Assembly: GCA_050952125.1 (NCBI GenBank)
Contig: JBMNKK010000003.1
Coordinates: 124,001-188,000, forward strand
DNA: 64,000 nucleotides
Source: UBA3951 sp050952125
GTDB taxonomy: Bacteria; Bacillota; Sulfobacillia; Fermentithermobacillales; Fermentithermobacillaceae
Direction of reading: 5' to 3'
Part shown: one piece after another, positions 35,414 to 43,411 of the stretch
Position numbering within the stretch: position 1 is the first letter of the stretch
Layout: every line of letters begins with the position of its first letter
Made by a program: the position numbers and the translations under genes
Notes under the pieces: generated by a model
What the model was told of the DNA's origin: nothing
What the model saw: the letters and a program-made list of their open reading frames with translations, nothing else
The model's database searches: none

Positions 35414-36595
35414 CTACTTTGCCCTCCAGGCCTTTAGTTCCCGGAGACCTTCCTCGAGTGCTTCCACTGCGCATGATATATCTTCTTGAGTAGTGTATCT
35501 CGACATGGAAAACCTGATGGCCGACAGTGCCTCGTCTTCGCTTCGCCCCAGAGCCATAATGACCGGGCTGGGACGCGTTTTGTGCGATGAGCAGGCTGAA
35601 CCTGTCGATACGAAGACGTTCCTTCCTTCAAGAGCGTGAAGGACGCTTTCACCCTTGAATCCGGGGAACGAGAAGTGGACTATGTACGGCGCGACGTCTA
35701 CTTCTTCGGGCCCGTGAAGGACGGCTTCAGGGAAGACTCCGCGTACGCCTTCTATGAGCTGCCGGCGGAGCATGGCGAGACGTGAGAGCACCTCTTCCCT
35801 GTCCTTGGCCCATATATCGCACGCGACGCCGAAGCCTCGTATTCCGGGCACGTTCTCAGTTCCCGAACGGTAGCCGCTTTCCTGTCCGCCTCCGAAAATG
35901 AGAGGTCCGAGGTTGATCCCTTTTCTTATGTAAAGCGCTCCTACACCTTTTGCCCCGTGGATCTTGTGGGCGCTCATGCTCATTAGGTCTACGCCCCAGT
36001 CCTTTACGTCGATAGGAAGGCGTGCGAATCCCTGAATCGCGTCTACATGAAACTTGGGACGTCTCGAGCCCAGAGAAGCGATCCTCCGGCCGATCTCCCG
36101 GCAAGGCTGAATGCTCCCTATCTCATTCTGGACGAGCATAACCGAAACGAGCGCCGTGTCGGAATCGATGGCGTCCATCACCTCATCGGGGTCTATGAAG
36201 CCTTGCTCGTCAACGCCGATGAGGTCGACTTCGTACCCTTCTTCGTGAAGGTGGTCGAGCATGGCGATTACTGAGGGATGCTCAACCGTTGTCGCGATCA
36301 GGCGCGCTCCCTTGCCCTTGGCCTTTGCTGCTCCCGCTATGGCCCAGTTGTTGGCCTCGGTTCCCCCGGAGGTGAAGTAGATCTCGCCTGCACTGGCACC
36401 AATCAGGCGGGCTACGCTCTCCCGGGCCTCTTCGATGATGCCCTCTGCCCGGGCTCCCAACCGGTGAAGCGATGAGGGGTTGCCAAAATCCTCCTCAAAT
36501 ACTTTGACGACGGCCTCGACAACACGCCTGTCAGGTTTCGTGGTTGATGAGTTGTCAAGATAAACGAGGTTTCCAGCTCCATTTGGTTTCAGCAA
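35414..36595 (-). CDS. nifZ: Cysteine desulfurase (NifS/IscS family), sulfur donor for ThiI
   Basis: This 393-residue PLP enzyme removes sulfur from cysteine as a protein persulfide. It has NSSTTKPD at the N-terminus, HVDAIQGFARLPIDV, the Schiff-base lysine in SAHKIHGAKG and the catalytic cysteine in STGSACSSHKTRPS. The long active-site loop is of the NifS/IscS type. TTG 36595 with GGGGGAG is the start. The pairing with thiI matches nifZ-thiI of Bacillus subtilis, so the symbol is by context; a wider role in Fe-S assembly is possible. Confidence 0.93.
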   Translation of the reverse strand: MLKPNGAGNLVYLDNSSTTKPDRRVVEAVVKVFEEDFGNPSSLHRLGARAEGIIEEARESVARLIGASAGEIYFTSGGTEANNWAIAGAAKAKGKGARLIATTVEHPSVIAMLDHLHEEGYEVDLIGVDEQGFIDPDEVMDAIDSDTALVSVMLVQNEIGSIQPCREIGRRIASLGSRRPKFHVDAIQGFARLPIDVKDWGVDLMSMSAHKIHGAKGVGALYIRKGINLGPLIFGGGQESGYRSGTENVPGIRGFGVACDIWAKDREEVLSRLAMLRRQLIEGVRGVFPEAVLHGPEEVDVAPYIVHFSFPGFKGESVLHALEGRNVFVSTGSACSSHKTRPSPVIMALGRSEDEALSAIRFSMSRYTTQEDISCAVEALEEGLRELKAWRAK

Positions 36596-36663
36596 TGAAA
36601 CTCCCCCGCTCGTATTGGTACGGCATCTTTACCATCATAGCATGACGCCGTGCGCTCGGAACG

Positions 36664-37455
36664 ATGTACAATATCAAGGTGCGGAGGTGGCTCGACTTGG
36701 CGAGAGACCAGGCCTGGTGGCTATACAAGCCTCTTGGGCAGGCGATAAGCGATTACAGCATGATACAGGCTGGCGATACCGTTCTCTTGGGTATCTCGGG
36801 AGGAAAAGACAGCCTCCTTATGGCCTATATGCTTGATAAACTGAGGAGGCGCTCGCCTCAGAAGTTCAGCCTTGCGGCGATCACGATAAACCCTGGGGAC
36901 CCGTCAGGCTTCACAGATGATGAATTGGGCACGATCCGCGGCTTCATGGAATCTATGGATATACCGTATCATGTTGTGCCGACGGTCATTGCCAAAATAG
37001 TTGAGAACTACCCCTCGAAAAAGAATGCTTGCAGCCTATGCTCCAATCTGCGCCGGGGTGCGCTCCACAAAGCGGCAAATGAGCTCGGATACAAGAAGGT
37101 GGCGCTCGCACACCACCTCGACGATGCCATAGAGACACTCTTTCTGAACATGTTTTATCAATCGAGTTTGAGGTGCTTTGCCCCCTCGACTCACCTCACT
37201 AGGCGAGATGTGTATGCCATAAGGCCGCTCATATACATCTCTGAGAAAGACATAGCGAGGGCAACCCAGAGCCTCGGCTTGCCGGTGATCAAGACCAGAT
37301 GTCCCGTTGCGGGAACCACTCGAAGGCAAAAGATGAAGAACCTTGTGACCTCTCTGTCTAGGGACATACCCCAGCTCAGAAATCATGTTAGGAGCGTCCT
37401 CGTGAAGAGCGTTTGGAACCGCGGGCCTCACCTCATCCAGAGAGAAGACGGCTAA
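36664..37455 (+). CDS. ttcA: TtcA/TilS-family tRNA thiolation ATPase
   Basis: This 263-residue protein belongs to the TtcA group of adenylating PP-loop enzymes, which thiolate cytidine 32 of tRNA with an Fe-S cluster. The PP-loop is GISGGKDSLLM and the paired cysteines are in ACSLCSNLRRG; a further cysteine is in KTRCPVAG. HHLDDAIETLFLNMF is a family hallmark. It is divergent from the cysteine desulfurase gene, which could supply the sulfur. Its end overlaps the convergent gene at 37433 by 23 bases. The exact tRNA position modified is inferred from the family. Confidence 0.87.
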   Translation: MYNIKVRRWLDLARDQAWWLYKPLGQAISDYSMIQAGDTVLLGISGGKDSLLMAYMLDKLRRRSPQKFSLAAITINPGDPSGFTDDELGTIRGFMESMDIPYHVVPTVIAKIVENYPSKKNACSLCSNLRRGALHKAANELGYKKVALAHHLDDAIETLFLNMFYQSSLRCFAPSTHLTRRDVYAIRPLIYISEKDIARATQSLGLPVIKTRCPVAGTTRRQKMKNLVTSLSRDIPQLRNHVRSVLVKSVWNRGPHLIQREDG

Positions 37456-38125
37456 TAGCCTTTATCCCCTTCTTCCTGTCCTTTCGAGAAGACGCCAGGA
37501 GAAAGGCGTACCTCAAGTCGCGGACTTCGAGAGTCAGCCTCCGGACCTGCTGCATCAGGTGCAGCACCAACTCGCGCTCTGAGACAGCGCCGGTGGCGAT
37601 CTCCCTCCTCAAGTCCAGCAAGATTTCCCGCAGCGTCGCCTCGGATAGGGACGGCAGGGCGTGCGGCGACTCCCTCACGGAGAACGCAGCATGTGCGTGG
37701 GATGCGGCAGGTGTGTACGATGAAGCAGGCTCAGAATCATTAGCCGGCGCTTCTTCATCCGGCTGCACTACCGGAGGCACGCATCTGGCCTCAGCGGTTT
37801 CGGTGGCTTCGGCTGCTGACGAGCGCGCTGTTTCGGCTGCCTGCTGCATGCGGGCGAGGACCTCGTCGGGCCAACCTGCTTCTTCGGTCAACTGTGACAC
37901 GTTCTCGCGGATCATGTCGTCGGGTATCCCCTGCTGCCTCACGAACTGCACTCGCTCGAGCACGGGTACCATATCCGGGCTGACGCTAGGATGGGATACG
38001 TCCAACCCCAAGACATCGCTGAAAGTCTTCCTGAAGTCTCTGAGGGCATTCTTATCGAGGCCCAGGCGCTCGCCGATGTCTGCCCACAGGATCTTGTTCG
38101 CATCGGTATAGGTATTGCCAGACAT
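37433..38125 (-). CDS. MerR-like HTH protein with coiled coil, function unknown
   Basis: This 230-residue protein starts with a MerR or RacA-like helix-turn-helix (ILWADIGERLGLDKNALRDF, then SPDMVPVLERVQFVRQQGIP). A low-complexity Ala/Glu/Pro/Ser middle (about 95-160) is followed by a charged helix near the end (LREILLDLRREIATG, LVLHLMQQVRRLTLEVRDL) that could form a coiled coil. The layout recalls chromosome-anchoring or plasmid-type DNA-binding proteins, but no function can be given. ATG 38125 has GGGAGGGG upstream. It is divergent from the acyl-CoA synthetase gene. Confidence 0.75.
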   Translation of the reverse strand: MSGNTYTDANKILWADIGERLGLDKNALRDFRKTFSDVLGLDVSHPSVSPDMVPVLERVQFVRQQGIPDDMIRENVSQLTEEAGWPDEVLARMQQAAETARSSAAEATETAEARCVPPVVQPDEEAPANDSEPASSYTPAASHAHAAFSVRESPHALPSLSEATLREILLDLRREIATGAVSERELVLHLMQQVRRLTLEVRDLRYAFLLASSRKDRKKGIKAISRLLSG

Positions 38126-38215
38126 GGCTGCCCCTCCCAAGAAACCCAGTAATTACATATTCTCGCCTCTTGGCCGAATTCCTTCACGTTCGGGAGTTGT
38201 ACTACTCTGTGTTAC

Positions 38216-38233
38216 CACAATTAGTGAATTGTG
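38216..38233. promoter_or_regulatory. Palindrome upstream of the acyl-CoA synthetase gene, possible operator
   Basis: CACAATT-AGTG-AATTGTG is a perfect inverted repeat of two 7-base arms in the gap between two divergent genes. This size and AT-rich core suit a dimeric repressor, possibly for the fermentation gene. No factor can be named. Confidence 0.5.
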
Positions 38234-38297
38234 TTAGACTTACTCCTGGTGATCGTGCTTCGCTCCAAAACACCATAGGAAGGTGCGGACATTACGC

Positions 38298-40400
38298 ATG
38301 AGTGACTTAAGATCGCTGATTCACCCCAAGTCAGTGGCCGTTATCGGCGCCTCTAAGACCCCCGGAAAGATTGGTTACGCGGTAATAGAGAATATTAAGG
38401 CTAGCGGATTTACCGGAGAGGTCTACCCCATCAACCCCAAGGAGCAGGAGATTGCAGGTTACAAGGCTTACCCCAACGTACGCGAAGTCGGCAAGCCCAT
38501 CGACGTAGCGGTATTCTGCGTCCCCGCCGCGGCATCTGTGGCGGTTGCAGAGGACTGCGGAAAGGCCGGAGTAAAGCACCTCATCGTTATCACGGCCGGC
38601 TTCAAGGAAGTTGGAGGAGAAGGCAAGAAACTGGAGCAGGATCTCATCGCCGTAGCTAAGAAGTACGGTATGAGGATCACCGGCCCCAACAACCTTGGAG
38701 TAATGGATACGCATACGCCCATCAATGCGACATTCGCCAAGGATATGGCCCTTAAGGGCAACATCGCCTTCATATCCCAGTCGGGCGCCCTGTGCGTGGC
38801 GATTCTTGACTGGAGTCTGCAGCGCGGCCTTGGGTTCAGCCAGTTCATAAGCATCGGAAACAAGGCTGACCTCAACGAAGCAGACTTTATCGAAGCAGCT
38901 GCCGATGACCCCAACACCAAGGTAATCTGTCTCTATCTCGAAGATGTGGTTAACGGTGACAGGTTTATCGAGGCGGCCCGCAAGGCGACCAAGAAGGTTC
39001 CAGTAATTGTCTTCAAGTCAGGCATCACCGCTGCCGGAGCCAAAGCGGCGTCATCGCACACCGGAGCTCTTGCAGGTTCCAACACTGCTTATGATGCTGC
39101 TCTAAGGCATGCAGGCGTGATTCGCGCCGAGACCATGACAGAGCTCTTTGACCTGGCTATCGCATTTACAACGCAGCCGGTGCCGAAGGGTAAGAACGTT
39201 GTCGTGGTCACGAACTCAGGCGGACCGGGCATTGTAGCTTCCGACTCAGTTGAGACAAACGGCCTCAAGATGGCCAAGCTGAGCGACCACATAGTGAAGG
39301 AACTCGGCGAGAAGCTGCCTCCGGCAGCCAATATCCACAACCCGGTCGACGTGGTTGGTGACGCCAAGTCCGACAGGTACAAGATCGCTCTCGACATAGT
39401 TATGAAAGACCCGGCTGTCGATGCAGTTGTGGTCCTCTTGAGCCCCACCGCGCCCCTCAATATCGTTGAGGCCGCCCAGTACACCATAGATGCGGCGAAG
39501 GCCAACCCCGAGAAGGCAGTGGTTGCATCGTTCATCGGCGGTGCCAAGCTGGAGGCGGGCGTGAAACTACTTAATGAGAACGGCATACCCGTGTATCCCT
39601 TCCCCGAGCCCGCTGTAGCCACCCTTCGCGGCATGATAAGGTTTGGCGAGCTCCGCAGGGAAGTTGAGAAGAGCACCGAGTGGACCTTCTCCGACGTCCA
39701 GAAGGACAAAGTGGCGGCCATCTTCGAGAAGGTCCGTGCCGACGGCCGCGACCTCCTCCTTGGGCCCGAAGCGGCCGAAGTTGCCGAGCTGTACAAGATT
39801 CCCGCTGCTCCGTCCAGACTTGCAGGCGACGAGAACGCAGCGGCAGCTGCGGCTGAAGCTCTTGGCTTCCCCGTGGTCATGAAGATAGCCTCTCCCGACA
39901 TCATGCACAAGACCGATGTCGGCGGAGTTAAGGTCGGCCTCAAGACGAAGGAAGAAGTCGTCGAGGCTTTCAAGGCCATCATGGAGAGTTCCAAGAAAGC
40001 CGTTCCCGACGCCAAGATCTACGGCGTGGAAGTTCAGAAAATGATGCCCAAGGGCGACGAGCTCATCATAGGTATGGCTATGGACCCGACGTTCGGGCCG
40101 ATGATCGCCTTCGGTTCAGGCGGAATCCTGGTGAACCTCTTGCAGGATGCCTCCTTCAGACTGGCCAGAGGGCTGTCCAAGTCGGAGATTGAGGAAATGA
40201 TAACGGAGACCAAGGCGTATACTCTCCTTAAGGGATTCCGCGGGGCTGCCCCCGACGATATCCCTGCCCTGGTCGAAGCTATCGGGCGTGTCGCTCAGCT
40301 TTGCAGGGACTTCCCTGAGATATCTGAGCTCGACGTGAACCCCGTCTTTGCTTACGCCAAAGGCCTCTCGGCTCTGGACGTCAAGATCAGGATCAAGTAG
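38298..40400 (+). CDS. ADP-forming acetate/acyl-CoA ligase, fused alpha-beta subunits
   Basis: This 700-residue enzyme turns an acyl-CoA, ADP and phosphate into acid, CoA and ATP, an ATP-making step in amino-acid and pyruvate fermentation. The alpha part (1-455) has a CoA-binding Rossmann domain (SVAVIGASKTPGKIGYAVIENI), two succinyl-CoA-ligase-like domains and the phospho-histidine in SSHTGALAG. The beta part (about 480-700) is an ATP-grasp domain (GFPVVMKIASPDIMHKTDVGGV, FGPMIAFGSGGI, ELDVNPVFA). ATG 38298 is preferred over an in-frame GTG at 38283. It fits well with the two peptide importers. Confidence 0.95.
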   Translation: MSDLRSLIHPKSVAVIGASKTPGKIGYAVIENIKASGFTGEVYPINPKEQEIAGYKAYPNVREVGKPIDVAVFCVPAAASVAVAEDCGKAGVKHLIVITAGFKEVGGEGKKLEQDLIAVAKKYGMRITGPNNLGVMDTHTPINATFAKDMALKGNIAFISQSGALCVAILDWSLQRGLGFSQFISIGNKADLNEADFIEAAADDPNTKVICLYLEDVVNGDRFIEAARKATKKVPVIVFKSGITAAGAKAASSHTGALAGSNTAYDAALRHAGVIRAETMTELFDLAIAFTTQPVPKGKNVVVVTNSGGPGIVASDSVETNGLKMAKLSDHIVKELGEKLPPAANIHNPVDVVGDAKSDRYKIALDIVMKDPAVDAVVVLLSPTAPLNIVEAAQYTIDAAKANPEKAVVASFIGGAKLEAGVKLLNENGIPVYPFPEPAVATLRGMIRFGELRREVEKSTEWTFSDVQKDKVAAIFEKVRADGRDLLLGPEAAEVAELYKIPAAPSRLAGDENAAAAAAEALGFPVVMKIASPDIMHKTDVGGVKVGLKTKEEVVEAFKAIMESSKKAVPDAKIYGVEVQKMMPKGDELIIGMAMDPTFGPMIAFGSGGILVNLLQDASFRLARGLSKSEIEEMITETKAYTLLKGFRGAAPDDIPALVEAIGRVAQLCRDFPEISELDVNPVFAYAKGLSALDVKIRIK

Positions 40401-40440
40401 GGCCGCGGCCGACGGTTCAGCAATCGGTTGTAGCTCCAAT

Positions 40441-40471
40441 GGACGGCTGCCTGCACTTTAGGCAGCCGTCC
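40441..40471 (+). terminator. Strong hairpin after the acyl-CoA ligase gene
   Basis: GGACGGCTGCCT pairs perfectly with AGGCAGCCGTCC around 7 bases, 40 bases past the stop. There is no T-run, so it may be a stabilising or Rho-assisted 3' end. Confidence 0.6.
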
Positions 40472-40503
40472 CTGCAACGACAGCGAAGGGGGCCTTTTGA
40501 GGC

Positions 40504-40704
40504 ATGTTCAGGTATGAGGAAGACGCTGAAGAGGTCATCCGCGGCGAGCGCGAAGTCAAGGCGAGTCGCGCCGGGAGGAAAACGACTTTGCGGAAGGCAA
40601 AGGCTAGAACTGCGAGAACGGCTAAACCGAAAAACCCTCTCGGCACCGATGCCAAGAACTACAACGATGAGATACCGGACCCTGACCTCTTTATCCCCGA
40701 GTAA
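40504..40704 (+). CDS. Small basic protein, hypothetical
   Basis: This possible 66-residue product has an acidic first third (MFRYEEDAEEVIRGER), a very basic middle (TLRKAKARTARTAKPK) and an acidic end (DEIPDPDLFIPE). AGGGGG lies 11 bases upstream, a rather long spacing, and GAGG lies just one base before ATG. No family is recognised. It follows the acyl-CoA ligase hairpin and converges with the PHP gene. Confidence 0.45.
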   Translation: MFRYEEDAEEVIRGEREVKASRAGRKTTLRKAKARTARTAKPKNPLGTDAKNYNDEIPDPDLFIPE

Positions 40705-40750
40705 GCTCCGCGGCGAATTCCAGCTGGACTAAAACGGCTGCCTCGCCTCA

Positions 40751-41617
40751 CTAGCGGCCGGCAGCGGATCTCAGCTGAGATACCACCTCGTAAGGCACGA
40801 CAACACTTCCCAGGTCTGCTCCTTCGCTGGCGGCGAGGCCGTGGAAGTCGGAGCCGCCAGTGACTATGAGATCGTGTTCTTCTGCCATGGCCAAGCATCT
40901 CTGCCTCATCTTGGGTCCGTGTTCGGGGTGATAAGCTTCAATGCCCATGAGGCCGTTCTCGACCAGCACGGAGATCTGCCCAAGGGCTCTAGAGGTGCCC
41001 GGATGCGCCCAGACCGGTACTCCTCCCGCCTCGCGAAGCGTCCTTACCGATTGAACGGGCTCGAGGTGGAACCGCTCCACGTAGCCGGGTCTGCCTATCC
41101 CTAGGAAGCGGTCGAAAGCGTCTTTGACGGACGTGGCGTAACCTTGTTCAATCATTGCCTGAGCGATATGCGGCCGGCCCACGGACTCTCCCGAAGAGAA
41201 TTCGAAGACCCTCTTTTCGTCCAGCGGCATTCCGATGGAGTTCAGTTTCTCAATGGTACGCGATACCCGCTCTTTACGCGAGTCTCTCAGCCGTGCCAGG
41301 AGGTCTTCCAGCGGGCTCGGGCCTAGGGGGATGAAGTACCCCAGGATGTGGAGTTCTCTCCCCTTCCATTCGCTGTTGATCTCTACCGCGGGCACAATCT
41401 CTACGCCTTCTATCACGTCAATGCCGCTAGGCGTCTTCTGCAAAGAGCGTACTCCCGCTGTGGTGTCGTGGTCGGCTATCGCAATGGCTCTGAGACCCCT
41501 GTCACGCGCAAGCGCGACAAGCTCCCAGGGTGATAATGACCCATCTGAGGCTGTGGAGTGGGTGTGAAGGTCACATGAGTCCCTTGTCTGTATGTTGCTG
41601 CTAATCTCTGGGGCCAA
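40751..41617 (-). CDS. PHP-domain phosphoesterase (TrpH / RNase AM type)
   Basis: This 288-residue protein has the PHP metal-binding motifs: DLHTHSTASDGSLSP near the N-terminus, AIADHDTTAGV, a Glu in EGVEIVPAVEIN, later HPGTSRALGQ, and GGSDFHG at the end. Proteins of this type hydrolyse 3',5'-nucleoside bisphosphates or trim RNA 5' ends. The likely start is TTG 41617, overlapping the end of spoVS by 17 bases without a strong ribosome site, so the precise start is uncertain. It follows the rny-ymdB-spoVS group and may also work in RNA turnover; this is an inference. Confidence 0.9.
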   Translation of the reverse strand: MAPEISSNIQTRDSCDLHTHSTASDGSLSPWELVALARDRGLRAIAIADHDTTAGVRSLQKTPSGIDVIEGVEIVPAVEINSEWKGRELHILGYFIPLGPSPLEDLLARLRDSRKERVSRTIEKLNSIGMPLDEKRVFEFSSGESVGRPHIAQAMIEQGYATSVKDAFDRFLGIGRPGYVERFHLEPVQSVRTLREAGGVPVWAHPGTSRALGQISVLVENGLMGIEAYHPEHGPKMRQRCLAMAEEHDLIVTGGSDFHGLAASEGADLGSVVVPYEVVSQLRSAAGR

Positions 41618-41903
41618 CGATGAGCTTTATCGCCGTGCGTTCCTGGCCGTCAATTAAGATGTCGGTAAAGGCGGGAACACAGACCAAGTCGGTGCCACTG
41701 GGAGCTACAAAACCGCGCGCAATAGCCACTGCCTTTATGGCTTGGTTCACTGCGCCCGCGCCTATCCCTTGTATCTCCGCATAGCCTCGCTCTCTTATGA
41801 CTCCCGCAAGAGCGCCCGCGACCGCATTGGGATTGGACCTAGACGAGACCTTGAGCACTTCGACCGCTGGTATTTCGTTACGGTCTACGTTGCTTACTCC
41901 CAC
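41601..41903 (-). CDS. spoVS: Stage V sporulation protein S
   Basis: This small Alba-like protein of about 100 residues is almost identical in pattern to Bacillus SpoVS: VEVLKVSSRSNPNAVAGALAG, IQGIGAGAVNQAIKAVAIAR, and VPAFTDILIDGQERTAIKLIV. It affects septation and coat formation and probably binds nucleic acid. GTG 41903 is chosen because GGGGGG lies 6 bases upstream, giving about 14 residues before the usual start. The place after rny and ymdB is the one seen in Bacillus. Confidence 0.95.
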   Translation of the reverse strand: MGVSNVDRNEIPAVEVLKVSSRSNPNAVAGALAGVIRERGYAEIQGIGAGAVNQAIKAVAIARGFVAPSGTDLVCVPAFTDILIDGQERTAIKLIVGPRD

Positions 41904-42036
41904 GTTAATCCCCCCACATGGCTTCGTGACAGAAGTTGTATGAGACATCAGTTTATTGGCAGTTCATCCTCAATTCTAAAGGCGGCTGTTCTATTTGGCA
42001 AGGGGAATATTGTATTGCGAGCACAATGACGGTTTC

Positions 42037-42816
42037 CTACTCCTTGATCATAATACGCTCTATCGACTGGGCCGCGCCGCGGTTGTCTATCGCACAGAAC
42101 ACGCCGTTAAGCTGGCGCTTTCCCTTTGCCGGCTCATGCCGCACAGGCAGCTGCGTGAGAAAGTGCTTCAGGATGATTTCCTTCTTCACGCCTATCACGC
42201 CCTCACGGCTTCCGGTCATTCCGGCATCGGTGATGTAGGCGGTTCCGCCCGGAAGGATGGTCTCGTCGGCCGTCTGAACGTGAGTGTGCGTGCCGAAGAG
42301 CGCGCTCACGCGCCCGTCAACGTAGAATCCCGCGGAGATCTTTTCTGAAGTCGCCTCTGCGTGAAAATCTACGATCACGATGGGAGTGGTCATCTTGAGC
42401 TGGGCAATCTCGGAATCCAACGCCTTGAAGGGGCAGTCGAGATTCTGCGGTGAAAAAACCCGCCCGCAAACGCTGATGACGCCTACGAGCTGGCCGTTCT
42501 TCGCCTGAAAAACTCCGGAGCCTCTGCCGGGCACGCCAGCCGGGTAGTTCGACGGCCTGAGAACCCGCTTTTCCGAATCAAGGTAGGGGTAGATCTCCTT
42601 CTTGTCCCAGATATGATTTCCTGACGTCATGGCATCGACGCCTAAGCCGAACATCTCCTCAGCCACATCCGGAGTAAGCCCCGCCCCGCCTGCGGCGTTT
42701 TCGCAGTTGACCAAAACGAAATCGGCACTGTACTTCTCGATAATGCCGGGCAGGCAGAGAGCTAAGAACTCCCTGCCCGGCGATCCGAATACGTCTCCTA
42801 TGAAAACAAGGTTCAC
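42037..42816 (-). CDS. ymdB: Metallophosphoesterase YmdB (2',3'-cyclic phosphodiesterase)
   Basis: This 259-residue metal-dependent phosphoesterase acts on 2',3'-cyclic nucleotides and influences motility and biofilm switching in Bacillus. Metal ligands are seen in IGDVFGSPGRE, LVNCENAAGG, TSGNHIWDK, DFHAEATSEK and GTHTHVQTAD. It lies in the rny-ymdB-spoVS order, 13 bases after the hypothetical gene upstream. Confidence 0.95.
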   Translation of the reverse strand: MNLVFIGDVFGSPGREFLALCLPGIIEKYSADFVLVNCENAAGGAGLTPDVAEEMFGLGVDAMTSGNHIWDKKEIYPYLDSEKRVLRPSNYPAGVPGRGSGVFQAKNGQLVGVISVCGRVFSPQNLDCPFKALDSEIAQLKMTTPIVIVDFHAEATSEKISAGFYVDGRVSALFGTHTHVQTADETILPGGTAYITDAGMTGSREGVIGVKKEIILKHFLTQLPVRHEPAKGKRQLNGVFCAIDNRGAAQSIERIMIKE

Positions 42817-42829
42817 TGCACGATCAGCC

Positions 42830-43384
42830 TCACTTGTCGAAAACCAAGACCCTTTCCCCTTCTCGAAGAGCCACGAGTTTGCGGGTGCTCTCCAGGTTCC
42901 GGACTTGGTTTATCATGTCCTGAAGGAAGACGCGAGCCGACATTCCCAGTTCTTCTGCAGCATCCGGGAACTCAGCGTCTTCGGATGCGTATATAACTTC
43001 CACTTTGTCCTCAATGAGCTCAACTGTCAGATTGAGTTCGCCGGGGGTCAGCGATGCCACATCGCGTTCGGCCACGAAGCTGTAGAAGTCATCCATCTTC
43101 TCCCACGAGCACTCCTTCACCGATGCCCTGTTACCGACGATATCGTGGTAGACGCTCAGGGACTCCAGGTACGATTTGCATATGCTGTCTCGTGCCCGTT
43201 TCCCGATGGGTCCCCGGCATAAGAAAGCCATGTTCAAAGCCTTCTTCTTCGGATCGAAAGTCACCCTGGAGATCTGAGGGTAAGCTACCAGGAGAGTAGC
43301 CAGAATCTCCACATCCTTGTGAGACGGCTTTATCATTCTTCCAGGGGGCTTTCCCCCATTTCCTGCGGGTGCTCTTTTGGCCAA
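42830..43384 (-). CDS. Conserved-looking hypothetical protein between rny and ymdB
   Basis: This 184-residue soluble protein begins with a basic Gly/Pro-rich tail (MAKRAPAGNGGKPPGRMIKP) followed by an alpha/beta domain (DVEILATLLVAYPQISRVTF, ELNLTVELIEDKVEVIYA) and a C-terminal helix. I do not recognise the family. Gaps of 13 and 27 bases to its neighbours show it belongs to the rny-ymdB transcription unit. That suggests a link to RNA turnover or to control of RNase Y, as an inference only. Confidence 0.75.
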   Translation of the reverse strand: MAKRAPAGNGGKPPGRMIKPSHKDVEILATLLVAYPQISRVTFDPKKKALNMAFLCRGPIGKRARDSICKSYLESLSVYHDIVGNRASVKECSWEKMDDFYSFVAERDVASLTPGELNLTVELIEDKVEVIYASEDAEFPDAAEELGMSARVFLQDMINQVRNLESTRKLVALREGERVLVFDK

Positions 43385-43411
43385 TCGGTATCTCTCCTTG
43401 TCTTTCCTCGG

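Noticed and set aside
38178..38195. LexA-type site ahead of the acyl-CoA ligase gene
   Set aside because: CGAA and TTCG half-sites occur near each other, but the spacing is wrong for the 14-base SOS box.
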